NCBI GenBank assembly: GCA_022823825.1
Contig: JAJEHG010000021.1
Location: forward strand, 1 to 53,652
DNA length: 53,652 bases
From: Nitrosopumilaceae archaeon
GTDB lineage: Archaea; Thermoproteota; Nitrososphaeria; Nitrososphaerales; Nitrosopumilaceae
Direction of reading: 5' to 3'
Of this stretch, positions 1 to 7,223 are shown in pieces (within the stretch, counting starts at the first letter, position 1; each line of letters opens with the position of its first letter). The translations under genes were made by a program, and so were the position numbers. Below the pieces are notes generated by a model. The model was not told the origin of the DNA. It ran no database searches and saw nothing but the letters and a program-made list of their open reading frames with translations.

Positions 1-2
1 AC

Positions 3-176
3 AGCCTGACCGGCGCACCCGTGCAGTTTGATGCGACGGGCTCGCACATAGGCAAGGCGGTGTCGTTTACCATAAACCCGGTGGATGCCAACGGCGCCAC
101 GAGCGTCACCGACATTCAGGCCGTGTGCATAAACGACGTGAGCTTGGTTGATTACGCATCTCGTATCTGCCGATAG
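3..176 (+). CDS. C-terminal end of a probable secreted/surface protein (partial)
   Basis: An open frame enters from the left edge and stops at TAG 174-176, giving 57 residues. The segment is rich in Gly, Thr, Val, Asn and Asp (for example APVQFDATGSHIG and TINPVDANGAT), a composition typical of beta-sandwich repeats in extracellular archaeal proteins, and ends with two Cys (AVCINDV and RICR). Lysine is nearly absent. No family can be named from this fragment. A T-rich stretch follows about 20 bp after the stop, so the transcription unit probably ends here. The large surface protein at the right edge has a similar flavour, but nothing links the two directly. Confidence 0.6.
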   Translation, partial: SLTGAPVQFDATGSHIGKAVSFTINPVDANGATSVTDIQAVCINDVSLVDYASRICR

Positions 177-194
177 CCATCGGCACAACTCTTG

Positions 195-211
195 TATCTT
201 TTTTGTCTTTT
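195..211 (+). terminator. T-rich transcription terminator
   Basis: Two runs of six T separated by one G lie about 20 bp after the stop of the truncated first gene. Archaeal RNA polymerase terminates on T-runs without needing a hairpin. Confidence 0.5.
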
Positions 212-390
212 GGAGCGGGATGCCCGCGGCCGGAACCAGAGTCGCGCGCAGCCCTTCCCGCGGTGACCGCGGACTGTTAACCCGCCTCTGCCCTGCTCTT
301 CTTTCGTATTTCTTGCCGTTGTTGTTGTGACACTCCTTGATCCTTCCATGGCCGGCGGCCAAAGATTGGACGGCGCCGGCGTGCCCGTAA

Positions 391-402
391 AATCTAAAAT
401 AG
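391..402 (+). promoter_or_regulatory. TATA element of the aminopeptidase gene
   Basis: An A/T-rich TCTAAAATAG stretch stands out in GC-rich surroundings and is centred about 25 bp before the GTG at 423. That is the spacing expected for a leaderless archaeal transcript, and it is the main reason to prefer GTG 423 over the upstream candidate starts. Confidence 0.45.
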
Positions 403-422
403 CCGTACCGGGTCCGTCCGTT

Positions 423-2129
423 GTGAAGGTAAGGGTATCCGGATCCGCCAAGCCCGGAATTGAGATGCTGTGCGGGTTCGCGTTTTCCGACGACAAGGGG
501 GCGCCCCGCTTTGCGAGCGCAGGCGGGAGCGGCGATGCGGCAGCTGACAGGGATCTTGCGTCGGCCCTGAGACAGACTGCCCGGGACGTGGCAGGCAGGC
601 AGGGCCGGATTGCCGTGGTTCCGGTTACGTCAAAAAGGCCTGCAAGGCGCCTGCTTGTCGCGGGGCTTGGAAGCCGCAAGGACGCCACGTACGAGGTGGT
701 GCGCCACGTGTCCGGAAAGATTGCAAGAAAGGCGGCGGAGCTAAAGCTTGGGGAGTTTGCCGTCGTTGTGCCGCCGCGGCTCGGGGCCGGATCCACACAG
801 GCCGGGATCGCCTCTGCCATTGCGGAGGGCTCAAAGATGGCCGCGTACAGGTTTGACAGGTTCAAGGGGGCAGGCGATGACTCCGACAATGGTGACGATA
901 GCGACGTCGGCTTTGGATATGGCGCAGGGGGCAGCAGCAATGGAGCGTACGACGGGCCGAACCGCGGTTCCGCCCCGCCCGTCACTAGATCAGGACTGGT
1001 CTCCGAGGTGCTCTCGGCCGGGGACGCGGCCGGCCCCGACCTGGTCATAGTGTGCGGCGACTCTCCAAACAAGAAGGGGGAGACGCTTGACGGCATATCC
1101 GAGGCGGTGCGGACGTCCTCCGTGATATCCGACGGCAACCTGTTCGTGCGCAGCGTGGCAAACCTGCCTCCAAACGAGTGCACCCCGCAGACGCTTGCCG
1201 ACATTGCGCGCGGAATCGCCAAAAGGGACAGCCGCCTCAAGTGCACCGTGGTGTCAAAGGGGGCCCTCAAGAGGCGCGGCTTTGGGGGCATCACGGCGGT
1301 GGGACAGGGCAGCAGGAACGAGCCCAAGCTGATAATACTGGAATACAGGGGCGCCTCGGGCCGCCGCCGGAGCAGGCGGGCCGCCGCCGGAGCAGGCGGG
1401 CCAATCGTTCTGGTCGGCAAGGCCGTCACGTTTGACACGGGCGGGATATCGCTCAAGCCGGGGGCCAGCATGGACGAGATGAAGTTTGACAAGTGCGGCG
1501 GTTGCACCGTACTTGGCATCATCAGGACGGCCGCCAAGCTTCGGCTGAAAACCGACATTGTATGCATAGTTCCCGCGGTGGAGAACATGCCCGGCGGCGA
1601 GTCGTACAGGCCCGGCGACATCATACGGCTGTACAGCGGCAAGACCGCGGAGATACTGAACACGGATGCGGAGGGCAGGCTCATACTCGCAGACGCCCTC
1701 GCATACGGGGAGCGCCACCACAAGCCCAGGGAGATAATCGACTTTGCCACACTGACCGGCGCGTGCATAGTCGCGCTGGGAAACGACGTGGCGGGGATGG
1801 TCTCAAACGACCCGGGCCTGGCAGACGCAATCAGGCAGTCCGCCGCGCGCACCTCAGAATCCGTGTGGGAGCTCCCGCTCGACCAGAACTATATGGACAT
1901 GATAAAGTCGCCCGTGGCCGACATGAAGAACATGGGGATCGGGAGGGCCGCGGGCACCATTGCGGCGGCCGCCTTTTTGCGTAACGCGATAGAGGACACG
2001 CCGTGGGTGCACCTGGACATAGCCGGGGTGGCCTGGACGCAGACGGCCACAAAGTCGCGCTCCTACAAGTCAAAGGGGGCCACTGGGTTCGGGCTGCGGC
2101 TCGTAATGGATCACCTGCTTGAGCAGTGA
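423..2129 (+). CDS. pepA: leucyl aminopeptidase, peptidase family M17
   Basis: Two-metal cytosolic exopeptidase that removes N-terminal residues in peptide turnover. The C-terminal catalytic domain has the M17 signatures VGKAVTFDTGGISLKP (metal-binding Lys and Asp), the following MKFDKCGG Asp, and NTDAEGRLILADAL (Asp, Glu and catalytic Arg). The frame is open from GTG 327, with ATG at 348. GTG 423 (reading MKVRVSGS) is preferred because a TATA box lies 25 bp ahead. The protein (568 residues from 423) is longer than the usual 480-500 because of an Asp/Gly/Ser/Asn-rich insert near nt 860-990 and an Arg/Ala-rich insert just before the active-site Lys. The latter contains a perfect 20-bp tandem duplication (1361-1400). 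Family assignment is firm; start and true specificity are less so. Confidence 0.93.
   Translation: MKVRVSGSAKPGIEMLCGFAFSDDKGAPRFASAGGSGDAAADRDLASALRQTARDVAGRQGRIAVVPVTSKRPARRLLVAGLGSRKDATYEVVRHVSGKIARKAAELKLGEFAVVVPPRLGAGSTQAGIASAIAEGSKMAAYRFDRFKGAGDDSDNGDDSDVGFGYGAGGSSNGAYDGPNRGSAPPVTRSGLVSEVLSAGDAAGPDLVIVCGDSPNKKGETLDGISEAVRTSSVISDGNLFVRSVANLPPNECTPQTLADIARGIAKRDSRLKCTVVSKGALKRRGFGGITAVGQGSRNEPKLIILEYRGASGRRRSRRAAAGAGGPIVLVGKAVTFDTGGISLKPGASMDEMKFDKCGGCTVLGIIRTAAKLRLKTDIVCIVPAVENMPGGESYRPGDIIRLYSGKTAEILNTDAEGRLILADALAYGERHHKPREIIDFATLTGACIVALGNDVAGMVSNDPGLADAIRQSAARTSESVWELPLDQNYMDMIKSPVADMKNMGIGRAAGTIAAAAFLRNAIEDTPWVHLDIAGVAWTQTATKSRSYKSKGATGFGLRLVMDHLLEQ
1361..1400 (+). repeat. 20-bp perfect tandem duplication inside the aminopeptidase gene
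   Basis: Positions 1361-1380 and 1381-1400 are identical. The unit is not a multiple of three, so the two copies are read in different frames (Arg-rich, then Ala/Gly-rich), yet the downstream active-site motif is in frame only with both copies present. Confidence 0.9.
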
Positions 2130-2146
2130 GCGCCGGCTCGTGCGGG

Positions 2147-2278
2147 CTAGTACCCGCGGCTGTTCCTGTCCGGCTTGCCCACGTTGGGGTTTCTCCAGCC
2201 GTGCTTTTCCATCATGTGGTTGAGCAGCCTGATGTCGTTGTCGCACCGTTCGCCGCATACGGAGCAAGTGGGCCTCAT
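2147..2278 (-). CDS. small C2H2-type zinc-finger protein (43 aa)
   Basis: A 43-codon minus-strand frame starts at ATG 2278 and stops at TAG 2147. It begins MRPTCSVCGERC and continues through an LLNHMMEKHGW segment, so a CxxC pair is followed about 18 residues later by H-x4-H, the spacing of a single C2H2 finger. The tail is basic and Gly/Asn-rich. Such one-finger proteins are common in archaea and probably bind nucleic acid or protein, but the target is unknown. It lies convergently 17 bp beyond the aminopeptidase stop. A TTAATA element (minus strand, about 2310) lies some 30 bp upstream of the start. The conserved ligand spacing makes this unlikely to be chance. Confidence 0.72.
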   Translation of the reverse strand: MRPTCSVCGERCDNDIRLLNHMMEKHGWRNPNVGKPDRNSRGY

Positions 2279-2329
2279 GTGTCGCGCCGCGAGCGCGGCC
2301 GATATTAACCGTGTGCCTTAGGTGATGAT

Positions 2330-2393
2330 GATGGCGGTGCTGGCGGTGCTGGCGGTGCTGTCGACAACATGATGGCGGTGCTGTCGACAACAT
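2330..2393. repeat. short tandem repeat in the 3' flank of the 5S gene
   Basis: A 23-bp unit beginning GATGGCGGTGCTGTCGACAA occurs twice in succession (2330-2370 and 2371-2393). The first copy is expanded by two extra GGCGGTGCT nonamers. The block lies between the 5S rRNA and the small zinc-finger gene. Confidence 0.85.
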
Positions 2394-2417
2394 GATGACA
2401 CAGGTAATGATGAAAAT

Positions 2418-2535
2418 GCCAGCACTGTTGCTTCCCAAGGGCTCTCGCATCTTAGTAGCACAACAGCGACATCAGGTTTGACTTCCAAGTTCGGAACGGG
2501 ATTGGGTCGCGCCCTGACGCTATGGCCGGCTTGGC
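2418..2535 (-). rRNA. rrf: 5S ribosomal RNA
   Basis: On the minus strand the archaeal 5S core is clear: GGCCATAGCG near the 5' end, CCCGTTCCGAACTTGGAAGT in the loop B/helix III region, then GATGCGAGAGCCCTTGGGAA. Ends were placed from the terminal pairing GCC-A-AGC with GCTGGC, giving about 118 nt, and are good to a few bases. A short T-run follows the 3' end. No 16S, 23S or tRNA is adjacent, so 5S is encoded alone and apart from the rRNA operon, as known in many archaea. Confidence 0.9.
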
Positions 2536-2603
2536 CCGGGTACCGGACGCCTGCCTATTAACGTAACGGATCCCGTCCCGCCACGCGTCCGGATGTACGC
2601 AGG

Positions 2604-2609
2604 TATAAA
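2604..2609 (+). promoter_or_regulatory. TATA box of rli1
   Basis: GTATAAAG is centred 27 bp upstream of the ATG at 2634, so the transcript is predicted to be leaderless or nearly so. Confidence 0.65.
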
Positions 2610-2633
2610 GCGAGGCCGCTCCACACACGGTTC

Positions 2634-4430
2634 ATGACACACAGGGTGGCCGTCCTCGACACCGACCTCTGCCAGCCGCGCAAGTGCGGCCTGGAGTGCA
2701 TAAAGTACTGCCCCGTCAACAAGTCGGGCGCCGACTGCATAGTACTGGACGAGGAGGGCACGAAAAAGGCCCGCATAGACGAGGACATATGCAACGGGTG
2801 CGGCATCTGCGTCAAGGTGTGCCCGTTTGAGGCCATTACGATAGTGAACCTCGCCGAGGAGCTGGCGTCCGACAAGGTCCACCAGTACGGCCCCAACTCG
2901 TTCCGCCTGTACCGGCTGCCCGTCCCAAGGAAGGGCGAGGTGATGGGCCTGCTGGGCCGCAACGGCATGGGAAAGAGCACCATCGTGGGCCTGCTGTCCG
3001 GGGGCATAATGCCCAACCTGGGCAGGTACGAGGATCCCCCCCAGTGGGACGAGATCCTCAAGTATTACGGTGGCACCGAGCTAAAGGGCCACTTTGAGCG
3101 CATAATGCGCGGCGACGCCGCGTCGTCAATCAAGCCGCAGCAGGTCCACATGCTGGCGTCGGCCTTTGAGGGCACGGCGTCCGAACTGATCGAAAAGTAC
3201 GACCAGCGCGGGGTCGCGCGCCAGATGATCCGGGACCTGGACCTCGCAAACTCCGTGGACCGCAGGCTGTCGGAGCTCAGCGGCGGCGAGCTGCAGCGGG
3301 TGGCAGTGGCGGTAGCCGCGTCGAGGGACGCCGAGTTCTACTTTTTTGACGAGCCCTCCTCCTACAACGACGTATTCCAGAGGATAGGCGTGGCCAGGGT
3401 CATACAGGACCTGGCCAAGATCGGCAGGAGCGTGATGGTCGTGGAGCACGACCTGACGCTGCTTGACTTTCTGAGCGACTACATCGAGGTGGTCTACGGG
3501 GAGCCGGCCGCGTACGGGATCGTCTCAAGCGTGCTCTCTACCAAGGTGGGCGTCAACGTCTTCCTTGAGGGGTACCTGCCCTCCGAGAACGTCAGGTTCA
3601 GGGACAAAAAGTTCTCCTTTGACGCGTCGTCCGCGTCGCAGCCTGACGACGCCTTCGTGGCCGGCGACGTCATAATATCGTATCCGGCCCTTGAGAGGAG
3701 GTACGAGTCGTTCTCCGTGGGCGTGGAGCCGGGGCGCGTCCGCAAGGGCGAGATCCTAGGGGTGATGGGGGCAAACGCGCTGGGCAAGACTACCATGATG
3801 AAGATGATTGCGGGCGCAGAAAAGCCCGACTCTGGCGCGGTGGACTCGAAGATAAAGCTGGCCTACAAGCCCCAGTACCTGCAGGGCTCGTCGTCGGACG
3901 CCGAGGTCGTCTCCGTGCTGTCGGAGGCAAACGGGGACCCGATCGAGGGAAGCATGGAGGAGGAGCAGATCATCGACCCGCTGCGCGTCAAAAAGCTGTA
4001 CAACAAGACCGTCTCGAACCTCTCCGGGGGCGAGCTGCAGAAGGTGGCCGTCGCCGCGTGCCTGCTGCAAAAGGTGGACCTGTACGCGCTCGACGAGCCG
4101 TCGGCCTTCCTTGACGTGGAGGACAGGATAGCGCTCGCAAAGTTCGTGCAAAAGTTCGTCAGGTCGTTTGGAAAGTCCGCCATTATAATCGACCACGACC
4201 TGCAGCTTATGGACCTGATATCCGACAGCATGGTAATATTCGAGGGCGAGCCGGGCGTCCGGGGGGAGGCGACGAAGCCCATGCCCAAGAAGGACGCCAT
4301 GAACACGTTTCTCCGCTCGCTCGGCATGTCGTTTAGGCGGGACGAGAGGAGCATGCGGCCGCGCGTCAACAAGCCCGGCAGCAGGCTTGACAAGTCGCAA
4401 AAGGTGGAGGGGCGGTTCTACTATGCGTGA
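2634..4430 (+). CDS. rli1: ABCE1/Rli1 ribosome-recycling ATPase
   Basis: 598 residues, the usual family length. An N-terminal ferredoxin-like domain carries two 4Fe-4S Cys sets (CQPRKCGLECIKYCP and CNGCGICVKVCP). Two tandem ABC cassettes follow: Walker A GRNGMGKST, signature LSGGELQR and Walker B YFFDEPSS in the first; GANALGKTT, LSGGELQK and YALDEPSAFLD in the second. ABCE1 splits the post-termination ribosome into subunits using ATP and is universal in archaea. It is cytosolic with no membrane segments. It is monocistronic, with its own TATA box 27 bp ahead; the next gene is separated by 100 bp with a promoter-like CATATAC. Nothing in the sequence departs from the family. Confidence 0.98.
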   Translation: MTHRVAVLDTDLCQPRKCGLECIKYCPVNKSGADCIVLDEEGTKKARIDEDICNGCGICVKVCPFEAITIVNLAEELASDKVHQYGPNSFRLYRLPVPRKGEVMGLLGRNGMGKSTIVGLLSGGIMPNLGRYEDPPQWDEILKYYGGTELKGHFERIMRGDAASSIKPQQVHMLASAFEGTASELIEKYDQRGVARQMIRDLDLANSVDRRLSELSGGELQRVAVAVAASRDAEFYFFDEPSSYNDVFQRIGVARVIQDLAKIGRSVMVVEHDLTLLDFLSDYIEVVYGEPAAYGIVSSVLSTKVGVNVFLEGYLPSENVRFRDKKFSFDASSASQPDDAFVAGDVIISYPALERRYESFSVGVEPGRVRKGEILGVMGANALGKTTMMKMIAGAEKPDSGAVDSKIKLAYKPQYLQGSSSDAEVVSVLSEANGDPIEGSMEEEQIIDPLRVKKLYNKTVSNLSGGELQKVAVAACLLQKVDLYALDEPSAFLDVEDRIALAKFVQKFVRSFGKSAIIIDHDLQLMDLISDSMVIFEGEPGVRGEATKPMPKKDAMNTFLRSLGMSFRRDERSMRPRVNKPGSRLDKSQKVEGRFYYA

Positions 4431-4530
4431 CGCGGCCGTCTTCCCCCCTTCTCTCTCACTACACCCGACCTCCGCCGCGCGCGCCGGTTCGTCCATATTG
4501 CGCCCGGCATATACGGTCCCGTGACGCACC

Positions 4531-5406
4531 ATGACCCGCATGCTGAAGCGAGCGCTGGAGGGTGTCCTGACCGAGTCGGAGGCAGCCGAGTTCGTGTCCG
4601 CGTTCGACCAGGTGGGGGAGATAATCATCGTGCGCATACCTGACCCGCTCCTTGCAAGGAGGTTCGAGATAGGCAGGGCGCTGCTCGACGGGGTAAAGAT
4701 CGCAAGGAGCGTGTTCTGCCAGGCGTCTGCAGTCGACGGCGAGTACCGCACGCGCAAGCTGGATCTCATAGCGGGGAGCGACGACACCACCACCACGTAC
4801 AGGGAGTCCGGATGCCGGTTCGTGGTGGACGTGGAGAACGCGTTCTTCTCGCCCCGGCTCTCGCACGAGAGGGAGCGCATAGCCTCGCTTGTGCGGGACG
4901 GCGAGTCCGTGCTGAACATGTTCGGCGGCATCGGCATGTTCTCAGTGATTGCCGCCATGAACGCGGCGTGCACCGTGTACAGCGTGGACTCGAACCCCGT
5001 CGCGTCAAGGCTGTGCGAGAAAAACGTGGAGCTCAACGAGCACTACGGGCGCAAGAACCGGAAAAAGGGGCGCAAGATGGCGGGCCGCGTAATTTCGATA
5101 TGCGGCGAGGCCTCGCAGGTGGTGCGGGACAGGTTCGACGGCACGTGCGACAGGACGCTCATGCTGCTGCCTGAGAGGTCCGACGAGTTTCTGGGGTCGG
5201 CGGTCAGGGCCACTGCTGATGGCGGCGTCATACACTACTACTCGCACATACACTCGGACTCCAAGAGGGACGCCGCCGCGCTATCCGAGCGGCACTACCT
5301 GGACGTGGCGCCCGCGCGCTCCGAGGTCCTGGACTCGAGGATAGTCAGGGCCGTGGGGCCGCGATACTATCAGACCGTGGTGGACGCGGTGGTACGCAAG
5401 GGCTAG
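4531..5406 (+). CDS. trm5: Trm5/Tyw2-family tRNA G37 methyltransferase
   Basis: Class I SAM-dependent methyltransferase of 291 residues, probably making m1G37 of tRNA, which protects reading frame (or acting at the wyosine step, as Tyw2 relatives do). Visible features are the Trm5 linker around SGCRFVVDVENAFFSPRLSHER, SAM motif I LNMFGGIGMFSV, motif II YSVDSNPVA with the following EKNVELN helix, and the LMLLPERSDEFL stretch equivalent to the catalytic NLP motif. It is shorter than Trm5b because the N-terminal D1 domain is reduced, and Asn of NLP is replaced by Leu, so substrate position is uncertain. A CATATAC element lies about 20 bp before the ATG. It converges with and overlaps the next minus-strand gene by 4 bp. 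Confidence 0.82.
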   Translation: MTRMLKRALEGVLTESEAAEFVSAFDQVGEIIIVRIPDPLLARRFEIGRALLDGVKIARSVFCQASAVDGEYRTRKLDLIAGSDDTTTTYRESGCRFVVDVENAFFSPRLSHERERIASLVRDGESVLNMFGGIGMFSVIAAMNAACTVYSVDSNPVASRLCEKNVELNEHYGRKNRKKGRKMAGRVISICGEASQVVRDRFDGTCDRTLMLLPERSDEFLGSAVRATADGGVIHYYSHIHSDSKRDAAALSERHYLDVAPARSEVLDSRIVRAVGPRYYQTVVDAVVRKG

Positions 5407-5702
5407 GGGGTGCTGCCGCTGCCGCTGCCGCTGTTCCTGTCTTCGCTTTTGTTACCGTCGTCATTTGCGCCCGCATCATCGACGTCATCGTAGGAGGTTA
5501 TCGTGGCCGACGTGGCGCGGGTCGTCGCCGTCACGTACCCTATCCACGCTATCACCCCCAGTATGCCCCCGACTATCATCAGCATGGAGAGCTGCTGTAT
5601 TATGGGGCTCCACTCTGAGAGCATCAGCAGGTACGCGTATACGAAGAACCCTGCAATCGACAGCGAGAATATCATGATGCCGATCCCCTTGCGCCTGTCC
5701 AT
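5403..5702 (-). CDS. small two-helix membrane protein, unknown function
   Basis: 99 residues. Two hydrophobic segments (about 9-28 and 36-57) are separated by a short SEWSPIIQQ loop. An acidic, Asp/Asn/Ser-rich cytoplasmic-type tail follows and ends in a Ser-Gly repeat. The repeat is encoded by a GCC/GCT-type triplet run like others in this window. A TTAAATAA element centred about 27 bp upstream of ATG 5702 implies a leaderless mRNA. The stop overlaps the convergent methyltransferase stop by 4 bp. Small integral membrane proteins of this layout recur in thaumarchaea, but no function can be given. Confidence 0.75.
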   Translation of the reverse strand: MDRRKGIGIMIFSLSIAGFFVYAYLLMLSEWSPIIQQLSMLMIVGGILGVIAWIGYVTATTRATSATITSYDDVDDAGANDDGNKSEDRNSGSGSGSTP

Positions 5703-5823
5703 GCCGTGGGGCTCTGCGGTAGTTATTTAATGGTAATCGGCCGCGGCGGGTGGAACCGCGCCCTCTCGCGCTCCCGACCCCTAGTCCATCTCCAGGCGCG
5801 GCAGCACGTACGCGCCTGCGCCG

Positions 5824-6975
5824 CTATCCTGCTGCTGCCTGCGCCGCACTGCTGCCCGCATTCGGTATCCTCACCGCAACTGCAAACGCCGCCACTATTA
5901 TAATGACGGCAAAGTACATCACGGCCACGTACCCGTATGCGAGCGCTATGGCGCCCGCGGCCAGGGGCCCGATCACGGCCGCGATTGATATCGTACTGCT
6001 AAAGACGCCGGTGCTGGTGGACTTGGGGTTGTTCTCCATGAGGTGAAAGCTGCCCCCCACGTACAGAAACGCCCACGTGAACCCCACCAGGGCCAGGAAC
6101 GGCATGGTATGCCACCACTGGTCTACAAGGGCCAGCCCCACAAACACGAACGCGGTCATCCCTATCCCGGCCTTGAATTTCGTCACGTTTGAGACGTGTA
6201 TGCGGAACGCCATCAGGTTCATCACCACGAACGCCGTCGCCGTGTTCGCCACGTATACCACGGAGACCTGCCAGAGCTCGGCGCCCATGGATTCCGTCAG
6301 CATCAGGGGCAGGACGGTCCAGGCCGCGACGGCCCCCACGTGCCTCAAGAGCAGCGAGACGAACAAAAACTTGTTGTTGGTTATGACCCGCCTGGTGGTG
6401 CCGGGCGCCGTCTCCTTCCGTGACCTCGTATCCGGCAGCCTCGCGGAGCTCGCAAGCCCCGCCGCAAACAGGCCCGCGCTGGCGAGGAATATCAGGCCCG
6501 TGTCGTTGGCGATGCCTGCGGCCACTATTCCGGCAAGCCACCCCAGGGCGTGGAACGACACGACTGACGCCGCCCTCTTCTTGTGCGGGCCCGCCTCGTA
6601 CGCGTACGCGAGCAGGGGCGGGATCATCACGCCGGTGGCCACCCCCGCTACGATCCTCGCAAGCAGCAGCGTGTGCGTGTCGTCTGCAAAGTAGTTCAGG
6701 GCGTACACTATGGCGCACGCGGCCAGCCCCGCCCTTACGAACAGGAGGCGGTGGCCCCGCCTGTCGGACAGCCGCCCAAAGTACACCTCGGAGACTATCT
6801 GCGCCATGCTGAACGACGCCACTATGACGCCGATCTCGAATATCGCGTCAGTCACGCCGCTTGCTATCACCGGCATGAACATCAGCACCGCCGCTATCCC
6901 GGCATATTGGAAGAAGGTGGTGACCCTGATGTGGTTGTACGTCTCTGACAGCGTCCGTGACATGGGGGGCGCCAC
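5824..6975 (-). CDS. major facilitator superfamily transporter
   Basis: 383 residues and about twelve hydrophobic helices. The MFS loop 2-3 signature is present as YFGRLSDRRGHRLLFV, with the second-half counterpart weaker. Family members are proton-coupled or facilitated carriers of small solutes or drugs at the cytoplasmic membrane. The substrate cannot be read from sequence. The terminal helix ends with an Ala/Ser-rich tail. An AAATAAAA stretch upstream of ATG 6975 could be its TATA element. It is divergent from the pentose-phosphate operon, with about 250 bp between them. Confidence 0.88.
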   Translation of the reverse strand: MAPPMSRTLSETYNHIRVTTFFQYAGIAAVLMFMPVIASGVTDAIFEIGVIVASFSMAQIVSEVYFGRLSDRRGHRLLFVRAGLAACAIVYALNYFADDTHTLLLARIVAGVATGVMIPPLLAYAYEAGPHKKRAASVVSFHALGWLAGIVAAGIANDTGLIFLASAGLFAAGLASSARLPDTRSRKETAPGTTRRVITNNKFLFVSLLLRHVGAVAAWTVLPLMLTESMGAELWQVSVVYVANTATAFVVMNLMAFRIHVSNVTKFKAGIGMTAFVFVGLALVDQWWHTMPFLALVGFTWAFLYVGGSFHLMENNPKSTSTGVFSSTISIAAVIGPLAAGAIALAYGYVAVMYFAVIIIVAAFAVAVRIPNAGSSAAQAAAG

Positions 6976-7192
6976 GGCAGGCCTGTTTTATTTGAAACAC
7001 ACGCTGCCGCCCGCGCCGCGCCGGGGGCCCGGGACTGGCCGTGCCGGTGGCTTACCACGACTGACTATGGCTGGCTATGACTGACGTTTGCGCCGGCGGC
7101 GATGCGGCGATCGTAATGATCATCTCGGCGGCCCCCGCCGGACGCGGCTGCGGCGTCACCCTCCGCGCCCCGCCGTTTCTAACTCGAGTAGA

Positions 7193-7200
7193 CTTTTATT
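7193..7200 (+). promoter_or_regulatory. TATA box of the pentose-phosphate operon
   Basis: CTTTTATT lies 24-31 bp upstream of ATG 7224 within an otherwise GC-rich intergenic region. It fixes the first gene's start at 7224 rather than at the upstream in-frame codon near 7077. Confidence 0.55.
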
Positions 7201-7223
7201 CAATTTGGGGTCAGAGTGACTGC

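Noticed and set aside
152-1852. 566-codon open frame antisense to the aminopeptidase
   Set aside because: High-GC codon use leaves antisense frames open; the translation is Ser/Pro/Arg-rich with no motif, and the opposite strand encodes a full M17 enzyme.
3756-5036. 426-codon minus-strand frame under rli1 and trm5
   Set aside because: Crosses two confidently assigned genes and has no family signature; composition (Arg/His/Leu-rich) is that of a shadow frame.
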